NCBI GenBank assembly: GCA_963920705.1
Contig: OY987230.1
Location: 20,981,320 to 21,045,319, forward strand
Reading direction: 5' to 3'
Source: Odiellus spinosus
Lineage: Eukaryota; Arthropoda; Arachnida; Opiliones; Phalangiidae
Length of the DNA: 64,000 nucleotides
The notes below the pieces were generated by a model. The model searched no databases and was not told the origin of the DNA. It saw nothing but the letters and a program-made list of their open reading frames with translations. The position numbers were made by a program, and so were the translations under genes. Positions 25,451 through 34,400 of this stretch are shown piece after piece; position 1 is the stretch's first letter, and each line of letters begins with the position of its first letter.

Positions 25451-28400
25451 GCGAAAAAAAGCTTCCAAACATTAAAAAATATTTCCGAAAAGATTCCCAG
25501 ACAAAAATGAAATTTACCGAAAATAAACTTTATCAAAAACATCTCTAGAGCTCTAAAAAGAAAAGAAACATAGCCGACTTCAAAAGAAAAAGATTGGATT
25601 CGTTTATCAGGATCTTTTGCCTCACTTGTTAGTAATCTTATTGGTCTAAATAATAATTTGAACTCTTATTAAATTTCATTTGAAGGCCGAATTTATTTTA
25701 TTGGACCCGGATGAAGGTTCTTTCGTCAACCCAAGTTTCTTAACTAATCAACTTTGCGTCGAATTGAATGATAATGCCAATGTTTCTCTACGTCTCAATG
25801 GTAAGCCTAATTTTTTTGACTTAAGGCTATATTTGGGTTTAAAATAAGTTTTCAAAATGGTCAACGCTGTGGCGTATTGATACACAATCTTAAAAACGTC
25901 ATAAACAATTAAATAGTTATGGTGCAAAACTCCCCTTATACACAAGAGTATCCTGAACTTGCAACGTCATAGGCCTTCTATCATACAACCGGGTGTCATA
26001 CCCTTATAGCAAGAATCCATTCAGGTTCCATAATAATATAAGAGGGCCGCCATTCAATAACCATCCTCCCAAACTTTGTAGCAAAAGTTCGTCTGCTTCG
26101 AATCGATTTTTCAAGTAAATCGCTCTTGACATCTATTATTAACCCGCGCCACTAACGACCTTGACATAATATTTTGGGTAATAAAACTGGAGCCGACCGA
26201 AAAAAGATCAAAGCGTACAAATGTTGCGAAAATTGCAGACGAACTTTTGTTACAAAGTTTGGGAGGATGGTACCAGAGGCTAAAGCTATGCTCCCATATT
26301 CTTATGGAACCTGAATGGATTCTTGCTTATAGCAAGGGAAATAGGGTATTCACCCTTACAAGCACTTCCCTGTAAATGGGCGTCACGTGACGTCAGAAGA
26401 AAATTCACTGAGCATAGGTCAGAGTAAAGTTAAGTTCACACTGAAGAAAATATAGCTAAGGAATGGAGACTTTGATAAAAGGCGCGTTCACACTTGAAAC
26501 TTTAAAAACACTTGAACCGTTTTGAAAAGATCAAACTGTAAAGTTTAGGGGTCAAAAAGCTGATTTGAACGAATTAAAAAAGGTTTAAAAATGATTTCAA
26601 AGTGAAAACTTAGCTTAAATGACAAGTGTCTTTCCGGTTTGTAAATTTAAAAATAGTGCGAACGCTGCTTAAACGTTGAAACCTCAAAACTGAACTAGAT
26701 TGTGACAATATTCGCGTGAACGTGCAATTGACAACGGATCTACTTCTATCTATATGTATAGTATCATTCCGCCACATCTTTTCCTACATTGCAAACTTCG
26801 ATTTGATGAAAAATATACACGTGTATACGTAACCAGTCATCGAGATAACTGATGGGGAACGGAACCAGGAAAGAGGTTACAGGAAGGAAGAACGCGGATA
26901 TATATAGTGGGACCAAGGGTTCATGGTGTTTCTTCAAATATAAGCAAACTGAATTTTCTCAGATTTATTTCCTAAACCTTTTTTCTTTACATTTTTTTTC
27001 TCATCCCTAAACTATACATCTACTGATGTTTGGCCATTGTGTATTGGATATATGACTAAAAAAAGAAAGCGTCCAAGTCTATTGTCCGAAGACTTTCGAC
27101 GGTTGGAGTTGTTGGAACGCCACCCCAGCGGGTGAACACGTTTTTCAACCGTGTCCCGCTTTCGTACCCGGATTTGATTTCGCAAGTACGTTTCTATATA
27201 ACTTCTTATCAATGATCCCCACTAAAGAAATGTTTAAACTATAATCTTGAAAAGTAAAGAAAAGATTGAGACCCAATCTTCCGCTCTATTGATTTTACTA
27301 GTGTTTATACTCCATAGTCGACTTCTTGTGTCAATATATTTTAGGGAATTGAAACAAGGAGTATAGATACTAAGTATCCTGGATTGTATATTAAAGCAAT
27401 TATACACGGGATTGATTTATAATAATCGTTAAATTAACAATGGATTATATTACTATTGAAATGTCATAAAAATTTATATCTCTGGGTTGACGTGTTAAAA
27501 AGAGACTTCGAAAATATATAAATATAGGTAATTTGTTTTTTTTGATATATGACTAGAGTTAAATTTAAAACTTACTCAGGAAAATAGGCTTAGACGGATT
27601 CATGGAGATCCTGAATTACTTCGCATTTAAGTGTCAGCGACCAATCAAATGTAATCACGGAGATCTCGCCTTAATGTCAGGTTTTTGCCACATAAATGCG
27701 TAGCAATAAAGGATCTCCATAAATCCAGCTAAGCCTATTTTCCAGGTTAAGACTTTAATATTTGGTAAGACAGTTTAGAATAAAGAATTTCTCTAAAATT
27801 TTCGTATACTCCCTTTAACAGTGGAGGCGGCGAACAGAACTGGTGACTTAAAAACAAGTTTACGCGTAACTAAAAACAGCTTTCCAAGGCTATAAGATAC
27901 GCGCCGTTTGCATAATAATAGTCGAAAAAAAAAAAAAACTTATGGCTATGGATAGAATTTTTAAATTTCAAACCCACCACCATTCAGAGTGAATGCCTAA
28001 AATATGTCGGCGAGCCTTTTTTTTTTCTCTCTCAAATAATCCTCGCATCCCACGAAGCGTGATTTTCCATCCCAGACTCTGGAGCGTTTAAAACTAAGTT
28101 GAAGAGGCGTTGGGAGTATGTGTGACCCCCCCTATCATTATTCTAGAGAAGGAAAGAATATTGCGAAGCACTTTTCTTCAAATTTATTTTGATTTTTTGC
28201 GACAAACGTGGACAGACGAGATGGGAAGACGCTTTACTCCAACATCATTCGCAATTTTCCGCGTTGTTAAAGCTACGATAAGGAAACACCAGACGAAATA
28301 ACTGGTTCTTGCATTAACATTAAATATACAATTTTTTTCACCATCCGAAAAAATGATTTGAATTTGAATTTTCTGATTTAAAATGCGGAATCCCTCTTTC

Positions 28401-31400
28401 AAACGCTTCGAAATTCTTATTTCTGACTAAACAACCCATACGCTCGTGAAAAATGCAATGTTTTTCATGATATACTTGATCATTTGACTTTGCATTGATA
28501 GGGCCAGAGTCTCCTGGTATAATTTTAAGTTGGAATCAATCTCAGGACGGTAAAAATTCCGACCAATCACAGCCAGCCTTCAACAGTACACATTTACAAT
28601 CATTTTCCAACCACATATCGTTCTCGCCAAGTACATGGCAACGTTTTTTTTTAAAGGGAGAATGCAACCTAATTACAAGTGTTTTTTTATCGATTCCTTA
28701 TCGTTTAAATAGGCCTAATCCATCGATAAAAAGTTTACAATACAAATATTAAACTAGAAATAAATTTAAAACTTACCCTGAAAATAGGCTTAGCGGCATT
28801 CATGGAGATCCTGAATCGTGTCCGTGTAAGGTCTAGCGACCAATGAGCAAAGGCCCGTCGTTCACGCGAGATCTCCGCGAGACTTACGTCGCGCGCGATT
28901 GGTCGCTAGACCTTACACGTGAGGAAAACAGGACCTCCATGAATCCCACTAAGCCTATTTTCAGGGTAAGTTTTAAATTTATTTCTAGTTTAATATTTGT
29001 TTGTAAATATTTTCAGTAGTGGATTAGACCTATTTAAACAATAAGGAATCGATAAAAAAAATCACTTGTTGTTAGGTTGCATCCTCCCTTTAAAGAGACT
29101 CGAATGAAAAAGCACCGTTGAAGGGTGGATAATTAATGATTGGTTCGTTTTTTTAAAGAGGAGTTTTCCTTACGTGGTTTAACATTATTTATTAGTCCGC
29201 CATAGCTTTTACAATTATGTTAACTCTCTTTAAATGAAGTATAGGATAGATCTGAACAATTTTTAACCATAGAGTAATTTCCGAATGATTCAAAAGGATG
29301 GAAGGAAAAGTTCAAAAGTTTTCGACAGAGACTCTTCATCGGATTATGGATTTTTTGCCTTTTTATTTTTCTTCTAACAAAACTCGAACTTTTATTGCGG
29401 GATATTTTATATAAGACTAGTATATTGTCAATTCAATCTTTCTTTTTTTTCGGTAACGAGTACAAATCTAAAAAGTTCGAAATTTTAAAATAAAAATTGC
29501 TAGCAATACCAGAAGCCGATGAAACCCTCCTTTGAAATCTATTACTCCCGGGTCTTGTCTACCTCTCTCTGTATGGGTTTTTCTCAAAAGGCGCGATCCG
29601 TACGCCTCCTAACGGTAGATGTTTTCGGAGCGGGAGCTCGTCGAGCGAATATCTCTAGCAGTCTTGGAGTTCGTCCAAAAAACGTCGTCGTTTGTGGAGA
29701 GAGAGAATTTCCAATTTTCCGTAGACAGGGGGGATGAAGTAGGACCCCTTCTAACTCGTAAAATTGGGAATTTTACCCATACAGAGAGGAGCGCTATGTG
29801 GAACATTGGAGTAGTAGACTTCAAAGGAGGGTTTCATCGGCTTCTGGCAATACTAGTACGTGATGGTACTATGGTCGCGTGTCTATTGTAGAGCCTAAAG
29901 TTGATTCTCGCGCGTTTTGACACGCGATATAGTCGCTTTCGGGCGGTCTTTTTCGTAAAAGTACTTAATCGAGAAAGTTATACCGTTCGTACGTTAATTA
30001 TCGTAGACTACGTCATATATCGGGGAAATTTCTTACGAACGTGTCAACCCAGAGGTATAAAATTTTGAACCTGACGTTTTAATAGTATGTTAAAACCAAA
30101 AATATAATCCATTGACATTCGTAAAAATGGTGACAGCTTCACTTTAAATAAATCTCTAACGACAATTAAAAACAAATGAAACAGAAAGAAAATATCTTTC
30201 GGATGAGAAAACTTTTAGAATTTTGTTTCTAACTAAAGTCGAAGCGATATCAAAACCATTTCTACGCCTTTTTTTATAGTTATTGACTATAATAATAAAT
30301 TGAAGTAATATTTAATTGATAGCGCTATGAACTTAAATTGACGTACGATATTTACACCCACAACTCAAAGAAGATTTTGGTTTCGATTTTTATCAATTTT
30401 TCCCGATATTTTGATCAATAGAAAAAAGCTGAAATTATTTACGGCAAAACCTAATAGAGCGTGTTAATTTTCCTGGCATATATAACAAAAGTATATTGGA
30501 TACTAAAAGAAAAACGAATTTGTCCGATATCGACCCAAGATCTATAGTGATATTAAGTTCCAAAAAGGTTTTTATCCAATATTTCTATAAAGATATTTTT
30601 CTTTGGAGGTTAGGAAATTGTAGCTATAATTTATCTGTCACGAAACAAAATTGGTTCTTAAAACTTGTAGCAACGCGAACGGGTACGTATAACGTGACAA
30701 TAGTATTCTTGAAAGGAATAGCTTCACGTACACGGTAGCGTCAGGAAGACTTTTTAAAGTTTTTTTCCCTTCCTTACAATTTGAAAAATTGTCTTTACTT
30801 TTTTGCCTTTTGGAGGAATGGCTCATAAGTATTGCACTCCGGAAGGAACGTGGTATCGTCACCCTGCTACCAACAAGACGTGGTCAAACTACACGACTTG
30901 TATCGACAACGATGATTTACGGGTAAGACCCCATTCCTTGCCTCTCTAGTAACCCATTAATTGAGAAGGTGCAGCTAGATCTTAAAGGGATACTGTATAA
31001 CAATATTTTTTAATCGATTTCAACTATCAAAACTCACACCAAAGGTTTCGTCGTAATTTACAGTTAATTAACCAAGACGCGAATTACATCCTTTAAGCCT
31101 AAATCCGTTTTAAAGAAGAAATTTTAAATTGGATATATTCTCGTGAAAAGGGAGTTGCTAAAGCCAATGAAATCATCTCTTTCGGTTGACGTAATGCCAT
31201 TTAAAAGACGAACTCTCGGATTGGCATCAGCAATTAAGTTCTTTTTAAATAAATTTGAAATTTGATAATTAACCTCGAATTATCCCGAAACTTTTTGCGA
31301 ATTTTGATGTTTTTAAGCATATACAGAAGCCGATGAAACCCTCCTTTGAAGTCTATTACTCCCGGGTCTTGTCTACCCCTCTCTGTATGGGTTATTCTCA

Positions 31401-34400
31401 AAAGGCGCGATTCGTACGCCTCCTAACGGTAGATGTTTTCGGAAGGGGAGTTCGTCGAGCGAATATCTCTAGCAGCCTTGGAGTTCGTCCAAAAACGTCG
31501 TCGTTTGTGGAGAGAGAGAATTTCCAATTTTCCTTAGACAGGGGGGATGAAGTAGGACCCCTTCTAACTCGTAAAATTGGGAATTTTACCCATACAGAGA
31601 GGAGCGCTATATGGAACATTGGAGTAGTAGACTTCAAAGGAGGGTTTCATCGGCTTCTGGCATATATTGTAAGTCTTGTAAGTCGATTAAAAATAATTTC
31701 TTTCAACAGTCTATAGTATCCCTTTAAACACAGGGCAGCGGGGATAGCAGTCTTCGCACCCATGCCTTTGGGAAGGTTATTATTCGTCCCTTGCTCACGT
31801 GACCTTTCTACCCGTGTAGGGGAGGGTTGGGGCGGCTCAAAGTGTGCGCATGCATGCAGCCAGTGCAGGCATGATTAACTATTTCTTTAAGGGAACAGGA
31901 CGTCGCGCCTGTTTTTGATGAATGAAACTGATTTTTGGGTTCCCTTTCCCTCCAAATCTTTTCGTTTTTCATTCCCCTAGTTTCGTCAGTCCATCAATAA
32001 TCTGTACATCATCGGATATTCGATCTCAGTCAGCGCTTTAGTCATTTCTCTCGCCATTTTCTGTGCCTTCAGGTAAAAAATATGTATCTTATATCTATAT
32101 ACGGTGTATATTATAATTAAATACCGAGGGTCGATAGAGAATATCGCGCCAAAACAATGTAATATATAGAGGTAGCCTGAGAAATCTTATCGCGACTATT
32201 TTAAAGGGAGAATGAAGTCAAGCAAAACAATTTTTAATTTCCTTATCCTTTAAAATTATGAAAACACGGCAGAACTGAAGTATTTCCGTAAAAATTTAAA
32301 TTATATATATCTGAAAAATTGCTAAAATATTAGAATAAATCTTTTATATGTTTTCTGGATTATTATAGTGGCAAAAGTTGATTTTGGCAAATGATACGGT
32401 TGTTTTTAAACTAGATCTCTATCGAAAAATGTACTTAATTCAGAGTACCATTAATTTTAAACATTTCGGTTTCATTTTCCCTTTAGGTTTATTCACTGAT
32501 ATTTAAAATAAGCCTAATTAATCTTAAAATGAAGATTTATTAACTCCAATTTAAGTCAATTTTGAAACGGAGCAGCCTTTAGTGTCTCATATTAAGCGCA
32601 TTAAATAAATTAAATTTAAAACATAATTAAGTTTGGGCATCAAACCAATACCCGTAATAATTGGTTGTAATAAAAGATCGCTACTTCTCTAGTGTTTAGA
32701 AAGAAGCTGATGTTTAGGGGTCAATTTCGTAATGTATTTTGTATTGAACGCCTGTAGAAGTGTTTTAACTACCGCACTTCGGTGTTCACGGAAAAGTAAA
32801 CGCGTAGGAGTTGAGTATGTAATTTTAAAATATAAAATCAATTTTATTCCTATTTTTGCCAAATATTCTCTAAATTATTAAACATTATTAATGTTAAGTT
32901 TTAAATGATATATTTTGAAAACCAATCTAGTTAATAGCCTTGGCACGAATGGTATATATAGTCAGCGAGACGCGTACTTAATGAGAGACTGAAAAATCTG
33001 ATAAACGAGTGAATAGGGAGTTAGAATGACGGGTAAACAAACCGTAAATCAGTAGCTCACGCGAAGCAACGAGGTTAAAAGCGCTAGGAAAACCAAAACC
33101 ACTAACAGAATGTATCCATAAGCAAAGTAATACGTCTCTTTGAGACTCCTCTAAGGCTACGTCGCTGGGGTTTCGCTACATATCTATTCTGTATCAAAGG
33201 GATAACAACACGACACGATTCAAATTTATTTTAGTCAGAAATTTATTATGAAAGGGACACTCAATTCGGGCCTCGTCAAAATGATCTCGCGCCAAAAACA
33301 CGTGAGTTTCATTTTCAAGAATTTGAAAAAATTCCAGAGGCTGTTTTCCCACGCGCGTGACGTCATAGTTATTTTCGGTCTTGGGATACTTAACTCGAAC
33401 CAAGTGATAGATAAAAAATACGGTATTTTAGTCACTAGCTAAGGTAAAGGAGACCTCCCATGATTTTTTACAAAGAACAATTGAATGAGGTCATTTATTT
33501 GATCCTCGAAGTCTATCCTAGTTTTACGTTAAAATAAAATAAATTACGCGTTCATATGATAGTATCCCTTTAAAGATTTAACGGGGTTTTGTTGGTGTGT
33601 TAAAGGTCTTTACGATGTACCCGAATCTACATCCACAAGAACCTTTTCTCCTCCTTTATCTTCAACAATGTTATGTGGATAATTTGGTACACGACCATAG
33701 TCAAACGACCGGACGTCCTCCTACACAGCGCCGTAAGTATGCCACCGTAACCTCTGACCCTTCACCCTCAATATTTCCCAACGAGCGACTGACGATGTTC
33801 TAGCTTCCGAGGGTTTGTTTTTCCCTATCAAAGGGTACGCGTTTTCAAAGATTTCTTTGGTAATTTACAGAGCTTCATAAAAGTTAAAATTAATATGATA
33901 TTTATAGTTTCAAAAATAAACCACTGTATAAATTACCAATTTGCAAAATTACGGTAATTTAGAAATGTAATTAAGCTCCTTTCCACCCTCTATTTTGCAT
34001 AGAGTATATAGGTGTATTATTTTAAATTAAAAATCTTACTATATTTCCCTTATACGTGTCAAAACATTACATCATCATCAGTCTCTCGTCGGGTCATTGC
34101 GGCGGTCGTGTGTTATCCATTATAAACTTTTTACTTTTATCAGTTATTATAGTCTCTAATTATAATTTATGGTTGAGTTGACCCGCAGGGTTTTCCATTT
34201 TTCGTTTCGCGCACGCGTATTTAGGCTCCCTGTATCATCTTGCACATTCTAGTGCAGTATTCCCTGGTCTCCAATTATCTTTGGATGTTTTGCGAGGGGC
34301 TTTATCTGCACACCTTACTCGTCGTCGCCTTTGTCAAGGAAGAACGCTTAATGTGCTGGCTTTACGTAATAGGATGGGGTATATAAAATATAAATATATT

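Noticed and set aside
26899-26930. TATATATAG promoter-like motif in a GPCR intron
   Set aside because: No initiator at the right spacing, and it lies between exons joined by phase and cysteine count; AT-rich chance match.
27012-27212. 66-codon minus-strand frame
   Set aside because: It is antisense to the hormone-receptor-domain exon, whose plus-strand reading matches the family.
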